Below the pieces are notes generated by a model. It did not search any database. It had not been told where the DNA came from and was given only the letters and a program-made list of their open reading frames with translations. The position numbers and the translations under genes were made by a program. Positions 50,499-59,320 of a stretch of 59,320 bases of DNA are shown piece after piece. This DNA is from an uncultured Kocuria sp. (GTDB lineage: Bacteria > Actinomycetota > Actinomycetes > Actinomycetales > Micrococcaceae). Positions within the stretch are counted from its first letter, which is position 1, and each line of letters begins with the position of its first letter. The stretch spans positions 214,144 through 273,463 of the forward strand of contig NZ_CANMRA010000002.1 of NCBI RefSeq assembly GCF_947500125.1, written 5' to 3'.

Positions 50499-52946
50499 GT
50501 GAGCCAAGCCAACACGCCGCCCCCGTCCGACCCGGCCCAGAGCCCGGCCGGCGCGCCCGCCCCCGACCTCTCGACGACGCCCGCCGTTCCCGGCGCCGAG
50601 ACCGGTGCCGCCGCCGCGGCCCCGGCCGAGCAGCCCGCGAAGAAGGCGCCGGCCCGGCGCAGGGCCTCCACCGCCCGGAAGGCCGCGGACGCGGAGGTGA
50701 CGGCGCCCGTGGCCGACGAGCCCGGCGTCGCCGTCGTCCCCGCCGAGGAGCCCCGGCCCCGTGCCCGGCGGACCTCGACCACCAAGACCGCGACCACCAA
50801 GGCCGCGACCGCGAAGGCGCCGGCCGCCCGGACCGGCACGACGAGGACGACCACCGCCAAGAAGGCCACCACGCCGCGGAAGGCGACGACTCCGCGCCGG
50901 AAGGCCGCCGGCTCGGCCTTCTCCCGCGAGGACCTCGTCTACGGCCGGATCCCGGTCGTCGGCGTGAGCCCCGTGGTCGAGGACGGCCGCTTCCCGGCCA
51001 AGGCCGTGCCGGGCGAGTCGATCCGCGTGGGCGCCACCGTGTTCCGCGAGGGCCACGACGCCCTGGGCGTGACCGCGGTGCTGTACGACCCGCAGGGCAC
51101 GGAGGCCGAGCGCGTGCCGATGCGCCTCACCACCCCCGGCACCGACCGCTACGAGGCCTGGCTGACGCCGAGCGCCGAGGGCGCCTGGACCTTCGCCGTC
51201 GAGGGCTGGGGCGACCTGTTCGAGACGTGGCGCCACGCCGCCGAGATCAAGGTGGGCGTGGGCCAGGACGTCGACCTCATGATGGCCGAGGGCGTCGTGC
51301 TCTTCGACCGCGCCGCCGCGGAGCCGGGCCGCCCGGACTCCGACGCCGAGCTGTTCCGCTCGGTCTCGCGCACGCTCGGCAACGGCGAACTGCCCGCCGA
51401 GCACCGGCTCGAGGCCGGCACCTCGGCCGAGGTCCTGGCCGTGGTCGCCGAGCGACCGGTGCGGGACCTCGTGACCGAGAGCCGCCGCTACCCGCTGAAG
51501 GTCGAGCGCACCGCCGCCGGCCGCGGGTCCTGGTACGAGTTCTTCCCCCGCTCCGAGGGCGCCGTCTTCGACGCCGAGTCCGGCACCTGGGCCTCCGGCA
51601 CCTTCCGGACCGCCGCCGAGAGCCTCGACCGTGTCGCGGCCATGGGCTTCGACGTCATCTACCTGCCCCCGATCCACCCGATCGGCCACGCCCACCGCAA
51701 GGGCCCCAACAACACGCTGGTAGCCGGTCCGCAGGACCCGGGCTCCCCGTGGGCCATCGGCGCCCCCGAGGGCGGGCACGACGCGATCCACCCGGACCTG
51801 GGCTCGTTCGAGGACTTCGACGGCTTCGTCGCCCGCGCCGCCGATCTCGGCCTCGAGGTGGCCCTGGACCTCGCCCTGCAGGCCTCCCCGGACCACCCCT
51901 GGGTCACGGCGCACCCGGAGTGGTTCACGACCCGCGCCGACGGCTCCATCGCCTACGCGGAGAACCCGCCGAAGAAGTACCAGGACATCTACCCGATCAA
52001 CTTCGACAACGACCCCGAGGGCCTGTCCCTCGAGGTGCTGCGGATCGTGGAGCTGTGGATCTCCCACGGGGTCAAGATCTTCCGCGTGGACAACCCGCAC
52101 ACCAAGCCCCTGTGGTTCTGGGAGTGGCTGATCGGCACCGTCAACGCCAAGCACCCCGACGTCGTGTTCCTGGCCGAGGCGTTCACGCGTCCCGCCATGA
52201 TGCAGGGCCTCGCCCGGGTCGGCTTCCAGCAGTCCTACTCGTACTTCACCTGGCGCAACACCAAGAAGGAGATCGAGGAGTACCTGGAGGAGGTCAGCCA
52301 CGAGACCTCGGCGGTGTACCGGCCGAACTTCTTCGTCAACACCCCCGACATCCTCACCGAGTACCTGCAGTTCGGCGGTCCCGCGGCCTTCAAGATCCGC
52401 GCCGTGCTGGCCGCCACCGGCTCCCCCCTGTGGGGCGTCTACGCCGGGTACGAGCTGTACGAGCACGTGGCCCGGGCAGGTGCGGAGGAGTACGTCGACA
52501 ACGAGAAGTACGAGTACCGGCCCCGGGACTTCGCCGGCGCGGAGGAGCGCGGCGAGTCCCTGGCCCCGTACCTCACGCGGCTCAACGAGATCCGGCGCCG
52601 GCACGCCTCCCTGGGCGACCTGCAGAACCTCACGGTGCAGTCCACGTCCGACGACGCCCTGGTCGCCTACTCGAAGACGAAGACCGTGCGGCACGGGGGC
52701 TCGAGCTACAAGGACACGGTCGTCGTGGTCGTCAACGTGGACCCGCACGCGGTCCGCGAGGGCACCGTGTGGCTGGACCTGGAGTCCCTGGACCTGGACG
52801 ACACGGACTTCAACGAGGACGGCAGCTTCTGGGTGGACGACCTGCTCAGCGGGAACTCCTGGAAGTGGGGCACGCACAACTACGTGCGGCTGGACCCGCA
52901 CTACGACCCCGCGCACGTCCTGCACATCCGCCGCAACGTCAAGTAG
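50499..52946 (+). CDS. glgE: Alpha-1,4-glucan:maltose-1-phosphate maltosyltransferase GlgE with long N-terminal tail
   Basis: An 815-residue GH13_3 enzyme that extends alpha-1,4-glucans with maltose-1-phosphate. The nucleophile is Asp531 (FRVDNPHTKP), acid/base Glu560 (FLAEAF), and PPIHPIGHAHRKGPNN is the maltose-phosphate loop. Catalytic similarity begins near residue 147 (LVYGRIPVVGVSP). The first ~140 residues are an extra tail: acidic/Pro-rich to ~88, then a Lys/Arg/Thr/Ala repeat region (TTKTATTKAATAK, KKATTPRKATTPRRKAAG) like histone-H1 tails. Usual GlgE proteins are ~650-700 residues. GTG 50499 is supported by the leaderless hexamer TAACGT, so the tail is probably translated. Confidence 0.93.
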   Translation: MSQANTPPPSDPAQSPAGAPAPDLSTTPAVPGAETGAAAAAPAEQPAKKAPARRRASTARKAADAEVTAPVADEPGVAVVPAEEPRPRARRTSTTKTATTKAATAKAPAARTGTTRTTTAKKATTPRKATTPRRKAAGSAFSREDLVYGRIPVVGVSPVVEDGRFPAKAVPGESIRVGATVFREGHDALGVTAVLYDPQGTEAERVPMRLTTPGTDRYEAWLTPSAEGAWTFAVEGWGDLFETWRHAAEIKVGVGQDVDLMMAEGVVLFDRAAAEPGRPDSDAELFRSVSRTLGNGELPAEHRLEAGTSAEVLAVVAERPVRDLVTESRRYPLKVERTAAGRGSWYEFFPRSEGAVFDAESGTWASGTFRTAAESLDRVAAMGFDVIYLPPIHPIGHAHRKGPNNTLVAGPQDPGSPWAIGAPEGGHDAIHPDLGSFEDFDGFVARAADLGLEVALDLALQASPDHPWVTAHPEWFTTRADGSIAYAENPPKKYQDIYPINFDNDPEGLSLEVLRIVELWISHGVKIFRVDNPHTKPLWFWEWLIGTVNAKHPDVVFLAEAFTRPAMMQGLARVGFQQSYSYFTWRNTKKEIEEYLEEVSHETSAVYRPNFFVNTPDILTEYLQFGGPAAFKIRAVLAATGSPLWGVYAGYELYEHVARAGAEEYVDNEKYEYRPRDFAGAEERGESLAPYLTRLNEIRRRHASLGDLQNLTVQSTSDDALVAYSKTKTVRHGGSSYKDTVVVVVNVDPHAVREGTVWLDLESLDLDDTDFNEDGSFWVDDLLSGNSWKWGTHNYVRLDPHYDPAHVLHIRRNVK

Positions 52947-52966
52947 GGGCTCCACCGCACCCCGCC

Positions 52967-53001
52967 GGGGCCCTCCAGGGCGCACTGCCCGGGAGGGCCC
53001 C
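52967..53001 (+). terminator. Hairpin between glgE and treS
   Basis: A 10-bp stem, one mismatch, then 4 bp around GCACT. It could be a terminator or a partial attenuator between the two genes, which are 108 bp apart. Confidence 0.5.
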
Positions 53002-53054
53002 TCCTCAAGCACCGAAGGCCTCCGACCCACCTGTCCGAAAGGCGGCACCCCCGC

Positions 53055-54824
53055 ATGAGCCTCTCGCCGTACTCGCTCAACGCCCCCGGCATCTCCCACG
53101 ACCCCGACTGGTTCCGCAAAGCGGTGTTCTACGAGGTGCTCGTCCGGGCGTTCTCCGACGCCAACGGTGACGGCTCCGGCGACTTCTCCGGCCTGATCGA
53201 CAAGCTCGACTACCTGCAGTGGCTGGGCATCGACTGCCTCTGGCTGCCGCCGTTCTTCGAGTCCCCGCTGCGCGACGGCGGCTACGACATCTCGGACTAC
53301 TACTCGGTGCTCGACGAGTTCGGCACGATCAGCGACTTCAAGCGGCTCGTGGCCGAGGCGCACGCCCGCGGCCTGCGGGTGATCATCGACCTCCCGCTCA
53401 ACCACACGAGCGACCAGCACCCCTGGTTCCAGGCCTCCCGCGAGGACCCCGAGGGCCCCTACGGCGACTTCTACGTCTGGTCGGACACGGACGAGCTGTA
53501 CCAGGACGCCCGGATCATCTTCGTGGACACCGAGGAGTCGAACTGGACGTTCGACCCGATCCGCCGCCAGTTCTTCTGGCACCGCTTCTTCTCCCACCAG
53601 CCGGACCTCAACTTCGAGAACCCCGCCGTGGTGGAGGCGGTGTACGACGTGGTGAAGTTCTGGCTCGACATGGGCATCGACGGGTTCCGGGCCGACGCGA
53701 TCCCGTACCTGATCGAGGAGGAGGGCACCAACTGCGAGAACCTCCCCGGCACGCACGACTTCCTGGTCGGCCTGCGGCGCATGATCGACGAGCAGTACCC
53801 GGGTCGCGTGGTCGTCGCCGAGGCGAACCAGATGCCGCACGAGGTGGTGGAGTACTTCGGCAGCGAGGACAACCCCGAGTGCCACATGTGCTTCCACTTC
53901 CCGATCATGCCGCGGATCTTCTACGCGCTGCGGGACCAGAAGGCCGGCCCCATCGTGGAGACCATGCAGGAGACGCCCGACATCCCCCGCGGCACCCAGT
54001 GGGGCACGTTCCTGCGCAACCACGACGAGCTGACCCTCGAGATGGTGACCACCGAGGAGCGCCAGGCGATGCTCGGCTGGTACGCGCCCGACTCCCGGAT
54101 GCGTGCCAACGTGGGCATCCGCCGCCGGCTGGCACCCCTGCTCGACAACTCCCGCGCCGAGATCGAGCTCATCCACGCGCTGCTGCTGTCCCTGCCCGGC
54201 AGCCCGTTCCTGTACTACGGGGACGAGATCGGGATGGGCGACAACATCTGGCTCGACGACCGCGACGCGTCCCGCACCCCGATGCAGTGGACCCCGGACC
54301 GCAACGCCGGGTTCTCCAAGGCTGACCCGGGCAAGCTCTACCTGCCCGTGGTCCAGTCGCTGGTCTACCACTACAACCAGGTCAACGTGGAGGCGCAGCT
54401 GGCGTCGTCGTCGTCCCTGCTGCACTGGATGCGCCAGATGCTCGCGGTGCGCAAGGCGCACCCGGCCTTCGGCCTCGGCTCCTACGTCAACGTGGAGACG
54501 GACCACGACTCCGTGCTCGCGTTCCTGCGCGTGCTCCCGGACGACGAGACCGAGGACGGGCGCGGCGAGACCGTGCTGTGCCTGTTCAACCTCGCCCACA
54601 CCCCCGCGTTCGCGCGGATCCGGCTGCCGCAGTTCGCGGGCCGCGGGCTGCGCGAGCTCTTCGGCGGCGACCTGTTCGGCGAGGTGGACGAGGCCGGGGA
54701 GTACCGGATCACCCTCGGCAGCCAGGACTTCTTCTGGCTCCGCCTCCGGGCCGCTGCCCGCGACGACGGCACGCACCCCCAGACCACGGCCATGCCGATC
54801 ATCACCGCGACCCCGACGTCCTGA
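53055..54824 (+). CDS. treS: Trehalose synthase (maltose alpha-D-glucosyltransferase)
   Basis: A 589-residue GH13_16 enzyme interconverting trehalose and maltose. It opens [20 protein letters not shown], with nucleophile Asp214 ([10 protein letters not shown]), acid/base Glu256 (VVAEANQMP) and Asp324 ([10 protein letters not shown]). No fused maltokinase domain; that function is encoded 53 bp downstream. ATG 53055 lies after AAAGGCGG. It supplies maltose to the GlgE route. Confidence 0.94.
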   Translation: MSLSPYSLNAPGISHDPDWFRKAVFYEVLVRAFSDANGDGSGDFSGLIDKLDYLQWLGIDCLWLPPFFESPLRDGGYDISDYYSVLDEFGTISDFKRLVAEAHARGLRVIIDLPLNHTSDQHPWFQASREDPEGPYGDFYVWSDTDELYQDARIIFVDTEESNWTFDPIRRQFFWHRFFSHQPDLNFENPAVVEAVYDVVKFWLDMGIDGFRADAIPYLIEEEGTNCENLPGTHDFLVGLRRMIDEQYPGRVVVAEANQMPHEVVEYFGSEDNPECHMCFHFPIMPRIFYALRDQKAGPIVETMQETPDIPRGTQWGTFLRNHDELTLEMVTTEERQAMLGWYAPDSRMRANVGIRRRLAPLLDNSRAEIELIHALLLSLPGSPFLYYGDEIGMGDNIWLDDRDASRTPMQWTPDRNAGFSKADPGKLYLPVVQSLVYHYNQVNVEAQLASSSSLLHWMRQMLAVRKAHPAFGLGSYVNVETDHDSVLAFLRVLPDDETEDGRGETVLCLFNLAHTPAFARIRLPQFAGRGLRELFGGDLFGEVDEAGEYRITLGSQDFFWLRLRAAARDDGTHPQTTAMPIITATPTS

Positions 54825-54877
54825 GCGCGTCCCTGCGTCCGGCCACCTCCACGCCCGTCCCGGAAGGATCCGATCCC

Positions 54878-57800
54878 ATGACCGACCAGCACCCCGACGA
54901 GCTCCTCGACCTCCTGCGCCGGTGGCTGCCGCGGCAGCGGTGGTTCCCCTTCGCGGACGGCGGTGCGGGCGTGGAACTGCGGGTCGTCGCCCAGCTCGCC
55001 CTGCCGGACCAGGACGGCGCCGGGGCGCGGATCCTGCTGCTGGAGGCCACCGAGGGGGCACGCACCGAGCTTCTCCAGGTGCCGCTGACCTTCCGCGCCG
55101 CACGCCTCGAGGGCGCCGAGCGATTCCTCGTCGGGGAGCTGGCACCGGCCGCGGCCGAGGACCCCGGAACGGACGGGGCCCCGGAGGAGGGCCCCCCGCC
55201 CCGCCGGGCTGCGCGCTTCCTCCGGGAGAGGGCCGCCCGCGCCGGTCGTGCCGTGGCGCACCGCACGGGTCTGCCGCTGCCCGGGGCGGAGGACGCCGTG
55301 GCCGGCCCCTGGGTCTACGACGGGGTCGGGGACCCCGTGTTCGTCGGCCCGGTCCTCCAGCTCATGCAGCGCGCGGAGTCGGTCAGCTCCGGCCCCCTGG
55401 GGCTGACCGTGACCGGTGCGCACGGCGACGCGCTGAGCGTCACGTACGCGGTCGACGCGCCCGAGCAGGTGCGCGTGATCTCCAGCGAGCAGTCGAACTC
55501 CTCGGTGATCCTCAGCCCGCCCGCGGGCCGGGCGGAGGCCGACACCGTGATCGTGAAGTTCTTCCGCGTGCTGGGGGAGGGCGACAACCCGGACGTCGAG
55601 GTGGGCCGCGAGCTCACCTCGCTGGGCTGTCCCGCGGTGCCGGGCACCTTCGGGTGGCTCGACGCCCGCTGGCGCACCGGCCTCACCACCGTGCACGGCC
55701 AGCTGGCCGTGGCCACCGAGTTCCTCGCCGGCTCCGCCGACGCCTGGGCGCGGGCCGTCGAGGCCGCGGAGCAGGGCGCGGACTTCTCCGAGGAGGCCCG
55801 GGAACTGGGCCGCACGACCGCGCGCGTGCACCGCGACCTGGGCCGTGCTTTCGGCGCGGAGGTGCCCGACGACGCCGCCCGTGCCCGTCTCTTGAACGAC
55901 CTCGGAGGGCGCCTGCGCTGGGCCCGCACCGAGACCGGCTCCCTCTTCTCGGACCACGCGGCGGCCCTCGACCAGCTGATCACGTCCCTCGACGACGTGC
56001 CGGAGCTGCCCCCGCTGCAGCGCATCCACGGCGACTACCACCTGGGCCAGGTCCTGCAGACCGAGGACGGGCAGTTCAAGGTCCTGGACTTCGAGGGCGA
56101 GCCCCTGCGCGCCATCGAAGAGCGCACCCGGCCCGACGTCGCCCTGCGGGACGTCGTCGGCATGCTGCGGTCCTTCGACTACGCCGCCGCCTTCGGCGCC
56201 CGCGCCGGCGCGCAGGACGCGGAGGAGTGGGGCCGGCGCGCCGGCGACGCCTTCCTGGCGGGCTACGAGCAGGGCGCCGGGCACGCGGTGGACCGCGGCT
56301 CCCCCCTGTTCCTGGCGCTGTGGCTGGACAAGGCGCTGTACGAGGTCGTCTACGAGCAGCGCAACCGGCCCGACTGGGTGGAGGTTCCGGCCGCGGCGGT
56401 GCGCCGTTCACTGGAGGGCCTCCGGTCGCGTAGCGTGAACCCTGATACCGCCGGTGCGGACCCCGTGCCCGGCACCGACCACGACGACGACAGCTCCCGC
56501 TCCGCGCGGTACACCTCGGCGGAACCGGGAACGGAAATCGAGGACGCAGTGAGCGCCAGCACCCCGAAGGACCGATCCGACCCCGTCCAGAAGTCCCGCG
56601 CCGTCCCGGCCGGCCACGACGTGGCCCCCGCGGGACCGGTGCCCGTGGCCGAGCACCTGCTGGCCGCGGTGTCCGAGGGCCGGCACCACGACCCGCACGG
56701 CGTCCTGGGCGCCCACCTGAACCCGGACGGCAGCGTCACCGTGCGCACGCTGCGCCGGTTCGCGACCGCCGTGGCCGTCGTGACGCAGGACGGCACCTTC
56801 GAGCTCGAGCACGAGTGGGGCGGCATCTTCACGGGCGTGGTCCCCGCGCACGAGCCGGGGCGGATCCCCGACTACCGCGTGGACGTGACCTACCGGGACC
56901 TGGAGCCGCAGCGGATGGACGACCCGTACCGCTTCGGGCCGACCCTCGGCGAGCTGGACCTGCACCTCATCGGGGAGGGCCGCCACGAGACGCTGTGGAC
57001 CGTCCTCGGCGCCCACGTGCGCCGCTATCCCTCGGCGATGGGCGACATCACCGGCGTGGCGTTCTCCGTGTGGGCGCCCAATGCCCAGGCGGTCCGGGTC
57101 ATCGGCGACTTCAACGGGTGGGACGGCAGCGAGCACGCGATGCGCTCCCTCGGCTCCTCGGGCGTGTGGGAGATCTTCATCCCGGGCCTGGGCTCCGGGG
57201 CCACCTACAAGTTCCGGATCCTCGGCCGGGACGGCGGCTGGCGCGAGAAGGCGGACCCCATGGCGTTCGGGACCGAGGTGCCGCCGTCCACCGCGTCCCG
57301 CGTCTTCGAGTCCGACTACGAGTTCCAGGACGACGCCTGGATGGCGCGCCGGGCGACGACCGATCCGCACAACGCGCCCATGAGCGTCTACGAGCTGCAC
57401 ATCGGCTCGTGGCGCATGGGCCTCGGGTACAAGGACCTCGCGAAGGAGCTCGTCGAGTACCTCACCTGGCAGGGCTTCACCCACGTGGAGTTCATGCCCG
57501 TGGCCGAGCACCCGTTCGGCGGCTCCTGGGGCTACCAGGTGACGTCCTACTACGCGCCCTCCTCCCGCTTCGGCAGCCCGGACGAGTTCCGCTACCTCGT
57601 GGACAAGCTGCACCAGGCCGGCATCGGCGTGATCGTGGACTGGGTCCCGGGCCACTTCCCGAAGGACGAGTGGGCACTGGCCCGCTTCGACGGGGAACCC
57701 CTGTACGAGCACGCCGACCCCCGCCGCGGCGAGCACAAGGAGTGGGGGACGCTGATCCCCGACTACGGCCGCAACGAGGTCCGGAACTTCCTGGTGGCCA

Positions 57801-58816
57801 ACGCCTCCTACTGGCTCGAGGAGTTCCACGTGGACGGTCTGCGCGTGGACGCGGTCGCGTCCATGCTCTACCTGGACTACTCGCGCAACGAGGGGGAGTG
57901 GGCGCCCAACGTCTTCGGCGGCCGCGAGAACCTCGAGGCCATCGCGTTCCTCAAGGAGGCCAACGCCACCGCCTACAAGCGCACCCCGGGGATCGTCATG
58001 ATCGCCGAGGAGTCGACGTCCTACCCGGGCGTGACCCGGCCGACCGACGCGGACGGGCTGGGCTTCGGGCTCAAGTGGAACATGGGGTGGATGAACGACA
58101 CCCTCGAGTACATGGCGGAGGACCCGGTCAACCGGTACTACCACCACAACAAGCTCACGTTCTCGCTGGTCTACGCGTTCTCGGAGAACTTTCTGCTCCC
58201 GATCTCCCACGACGAGGTCGTGTACGGCAAGGGCTCCCTGCTGCGCAAGATGCCGGGCGACCGGTGGCAGCAGCTCGCCAACGTCCGTGCGTACCTGGCC
58301 TTCATGTGGGCCCACCCCGGCAAGCAGCTGATCTTCATGGGCACGGAGTACGCCCAGGAGTCCGAGTGGTCCCAGGAGCACGGCCTGGACTGGTGGCTCT
58401 CCGAGACCCCGCCGCACAAGGGGGTGCAGGAGCTGGTCCGCACCCTCAACGGGATCTACCGCGAGACCCCGGCGCTGTACGAGCGGGACAACAACCCCGC
58501 CGGCTTCGAGTGGATCGACGCGGCCGATGCCGGGCGCAACACCCTGTCCTTCACCCGCTGGGACGAGCAGGGCAACCCGCTCGTGTGCGTGGCGAACTTC
58601 GCCGGCAACCCGCACGAGAACTTCCGGCTGGGTCTGCCGTGGGCCGGTGAGTGGGTCGAGGTGCTGAACACGGACTCCGAGCACTTCGGCGGGTCCGGCG
58701 TGGGCAACCTCGGCAAGGTCATCGCCACCGAGGGCGCCCACAACGGCAACCCCGCCTCGGTCGAGCTCACCGTTCCGCCGCTCGCGGTCCTGTACCTCAA
58801 GCCGGCCGAGCACTGA
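54878..58816 (+). CDS. glgB: Maltokinase-GlgB fusion (maltokinase plus 1,4-alpha-glucan branching enzyme)
   Basis: A single 1312-codon frame holds two enzymes. Residues ~1-515 are maltokinase (Pep2/Mak): N-terminal cap [14 protein letters not shown], catalytic HGDYH with Asp386, and DFEGEP with Asp404. Residues ~515-590 form an acidic, Ser/Asp/Pro-rich linker. Residues ~590-1312 are GlgB: two CBM48-like domains, then the GH13_9 barrel with nucleophile Asp991 (LRVDAVASM), acid/base Glu1044 (IAEEST) and Asp1112 (ISHDEV). ATG 54878 has GGAAGGA upstream. An internal GTG at 56550 with GAGGACGCA before it could also yield free GlgB. The two are usually separate proteins, maltokinase often being joined to TreS instead. 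Confidence 0.92.
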   Translation: MTDQHPDELLDLLRRWLPRQRWFPFADGGAGVELRVVAQLALPDQDGAGARILLLEATEGARTELLQVPLTFRAARLEGAERFLVGELAPAAAEDPGTDGAPEEGPPPRRAARFLRERAARAGRAVAHRTGLPLPGAEDAVAGPWVYDGVGDPVFVGPVLQLMQRAESVSSGPLGLTVTGAHGDALSVTYAVDAPEQVRVISSEQSNSSVILSPPAGRAEADTVIVKFFRVLGEGDNPDVEVGRELTSLGCPAVPGTFGWLDARWRTGLTTVHGQLAVATEFLAGSADAWARAVEAAEQGADFSEEARELGRTTARVHRDLGRAFGAEVPDDAARARLLNDLGGRLRWARTETGSLFSDHAAALDQLITSLDDVPELPPLQRIHGDYHLGQVLQTEDGQFKVLDFEGEPLRAIEERTRPDVALRDVVGMLRSFDYAAAFGARAGAQDAEEWGRRAGDAFLAGYEQGAGHAVDRGSPLFLALWLDKALYEVVYEQRNRPDWVEVPAAAVRRSLEGLRSRSVNPDTAGADPVPGTDHDDDSSRSARYTSAEPGTEIEDAVSASTPKDRSDPVQKSRAVPAGHDVAPAGPVPVAEHLLAAVSEGRHHDPHGVLGAHLNPDGSVTVRTLRRFATAVAVVTQDGTFELEHEWGGIFTGVVPAHEPGRIPDYRVDVTYRDLEPQRMDDPYRFGPTLGELDLHLIGEGRHETLWTVLGAHVRRYPSAMGDITGVAFSVWAPNAQAVRVIGDFNGWDGSEHAMRSLGSSGVWEIFIPGLGSGATYKFRILGRDGGWREKADPMAFGTEVPPSTASRVFESDYEFQDDAWMARRATTDPHNAPMSVYELHIGSWRMGLGYKDLAKELVEYLTWQGFTHVEFMPVAEHPFGGSWGYQVTSYYAPSSRFGSPDEFRYLVDKLHQAGIGVIVDWVPGHFPKDEWALARFDGEPLYEHADPRRGEHKEWGTLIPDYGRNEVRNFLVANASYWLEEFHVDGLRVDAVASMLYLDYSRNEGEWAPNVFGGRENLEAIAFLKEANATAYKRTPGIVMIAEESTSYPGVTRPTDADGLGFGLKWNMGWMNDTLEYMAEDPVNRYYHHNKLTFSLVYAFSENFLLPISHDEVVYGKGSLLRKMPGDRWQQLANVRAYLAFMWAHPGKQLIFMGTEYAQESEWSQEHGLDWWLSETPPHKGVQELVRTLNGIYRETPALYERDNNPAGFEWIDAADAGRNTLSFTRWDEQGNPLVCVANFAGNPHENFRLGLPWAGEWVEVLNTDSEHFGGSGVGNLGKVIATEGAHNGNPASVELTVPPLAVLYLKPAEH

Positions 58817-58858
58817 GCCGGCCCCGGCCGCACCCGAGGGGTGCGGACCGGACGCCAC

Positions 58859-58892
58859 GGAAGGGCCCGGATCCTCGGATCCGGGCCCTTCC
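58859..58892 (+). terminator. Terminator of the glgE-treS-glgB run
   Basis: A perfect 15-bp stem with a CTCG tetraloop, 43 nt past the stop, followed by GCCGTTCC. It isolates the glg genes from the rrn promoters. Confidence 0.75.
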
Positions 58893-58957
58893 GCCGTTCC
58901 CGGCGCGGCCGGAGGGCCGGTTCGCGCGCGGCGGCAGCAGGGGCCGCGGACCCCGGT

Positions 58958-58986
58958 TTGCACGGGCCGCGGAAACGGAGTAACTT
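58958..58986 (+). promoter_or_regulatory. rrn promoter P1
   Basis: TTGCAC (58958-58963), 17-bp spacer, TAACTT (58981-58986). Confidence 0.55.
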
Positions 58987-59074
58987 CTTCCAAGTCGTCG
59001 CGGCGAGGAACTCCTCCGGGAGAGCCACGGGACGGCATCCCACCCAGAACGGTCCGCGCCGGGCAACGAGCGAG

Positions 59075-59102
59075 TTGCACGGAACCGGGGAAGTGTTAGG
59101 GT
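59075..59102 (+). promoter_or_regulatory. rrn promoter P2
   Basis: TTGCAC (59075-59080), 16-bp spacer, TAGGGT (59097-59102). The -35 box is identical to P1. Confidence 0.6.
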
Positions 59103-59168
59103 GGGAGATTGTGAGCTTCGCCGGAAGGCGGCGCCGTCACGATCGGGTAACCAAGAGTTCACCTGAGA

Positions 59169-59198
59169 TTGACCGGGGTCGACCGGAAGGGCTAAGGT
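59169..59198 (+). promoter_or_regulatory. rrn promoter P3
   Basis: TTGACC (59169-59174), 18-bp spacer, TAAGGT (59193-59198). Confidence 0.6.
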
Positions 59199-59248
59199 TG
59201 CAGAGCACTCCGGCAGCAAGGTGTCAAGCGAGACACGCTGATCGGTCT

Positions 59249-59264
59249 GTTGTTTGAGAACTCA
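59249..59264 (+). promoter_or_regulatory. boxA-type antitermination site of the rRNA leader
   Basis: TTGTTTGAGAACTC is the boxA-containing leader element seen upstream of 16S genes in mycobacteria and relatives. It loads Nus factors so that the long untranslated transcript is not terminated. Confidence 0.75.
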
Positions 59265-59320
59265 ATAGTGTGCCATGTTTGTTGATACCGATTTTTTATT
59301 CGGTTGATGGGGTTGTCGTC

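Larger units (their letters stand above)
58893..59320 (+). other. rRNA operon promoter region and 5' leader (16S gene beyond the window)
   Basis: A 428-bp gene-free stretch. It holds three promoter candidates, a small hairpin (GTGTC 59221-59225 with GACAC 59232-59236) and boxA, and ends in an AT-rich tract (59290-59310) typical of the region before mature 16S rRNA. No part of mature 16S rRNA is visible. Confidence 0.8.

Noticed and set aside
50463-55145. 1560-codon open frame on the minus strand across glgE and treS
   Set aside because: It is the complement of well-supported enzymes; its translation is low-complexity Val/Gly/His/Arg typical of antisense frames in GC-rich genes.
56420-56600. 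Sequencing frameshift as the cause of the maltokinase-GlgB fusion
   Set aside because: Both domains are in the same frame with a low-complexity linker; a frameshift would break one of them, and no remnant stop or start overlap is seen.
56408-59080. 890-codon minus-strand frame opposite glgB
   Set aside because: Antisense shadow of the branching enzyme domain; no motif.

Overview
The window is high-GC DNA (roughly 73 percent by eye) from an actinobacterium, most probably a Micrococcaceae member close to Kocuria or Arthrobacter. Pointers are the SenX3-RegX3/PhoU, LpqE-CarD-IspD-IspF-CysS-RlmB gene order, the complete GlgE alpha-glucan pathway, and an rrn leader with an actinobacterial boxA. 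The genus is an inference. No insertion sequence, prophage, CRISPR array or plasmid backbone was seen; it reads as ordinary chromosome.

Layout. 1-12.7 kb: a partial membrane-protein tail, a DHA2 drug exporter, an acyl-CoA synthetase, a 617-bp intergenic region full of hairpins, a RecQ helicase fused to a phosphoribosyltransferase domain, then a surface-polysaccharide group (GT2, acyltransferase-3/SGNH, flippase, GT4). 12.7-21.9 kb: tRNA-Ser(GCT), a GerW-like protein, a holin-family membrane protein, an S9 peptidase, an FAD/NAD(P)-binding protein, tRNA-Ser(TGA), photolyase, quinone oxidoreductase and two small unknown proteins. 21.9-28.4 kb: a small GT2 and a four-gene overlapping operon (response regulator-PP2C phosphatase, cellulose-synthase-like GT, STAS antagonist, RsbW-like kinase) divergent from a membrane histidine kinase. 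28.3-35 kb: membrane protein and lipoprotein of unknown role, tRNA-Thr(CGT), HAD hydrolase, exported peptidase, HolB and Tmk. 35-47.6 kb: a PLP enzyme, DUF2516, GpmA, PhoU, SenX3-RegX3 with a PHO-box-like array, LpqE, then CarD-IspD-IspF-CysS-RlmB-GlgX. 47.7-58.8 kb: GlgP divergent from GlgE, TreS and a maltokinase-GlgB fusion. 58.9-59.3 kb: tandem promoters and leader of an rRNA operon whose 16S gene lies beyond the window.

How the genes work together. TreS turns trehalose into maltose, the maltokinase domain makes maltose-1-phosphate, GlgE polymerises it, GlgB branches the glucan, and GlgP and GlgX degrade it; all six activities are within 13.4 kb. The kinase/PP2C/STAS/RsbW set looks like a two-component input feeding a partner-switching module whose likely output is the embedded exopolysaccharide glycosyltransferase, since no sigma factor gene is nearby.

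A genome-style signature runs through the window: about 14 genes have a TANNNT -10 hexamer ending 6-8 nt before the first codon, so leaderless transcription seems to be the rule. In several places the leaderless start opens a very short ORF that ends on or next to the start of the main gene. Most promising for follow-up are the partner-switching polysaccharide operon, the leaderless coupled short ORFs, the maltokinase-GlgB fusion, the 34-bp perfect palindrome between glgP and glgE, and the hairpin cluster upstream of recQ.
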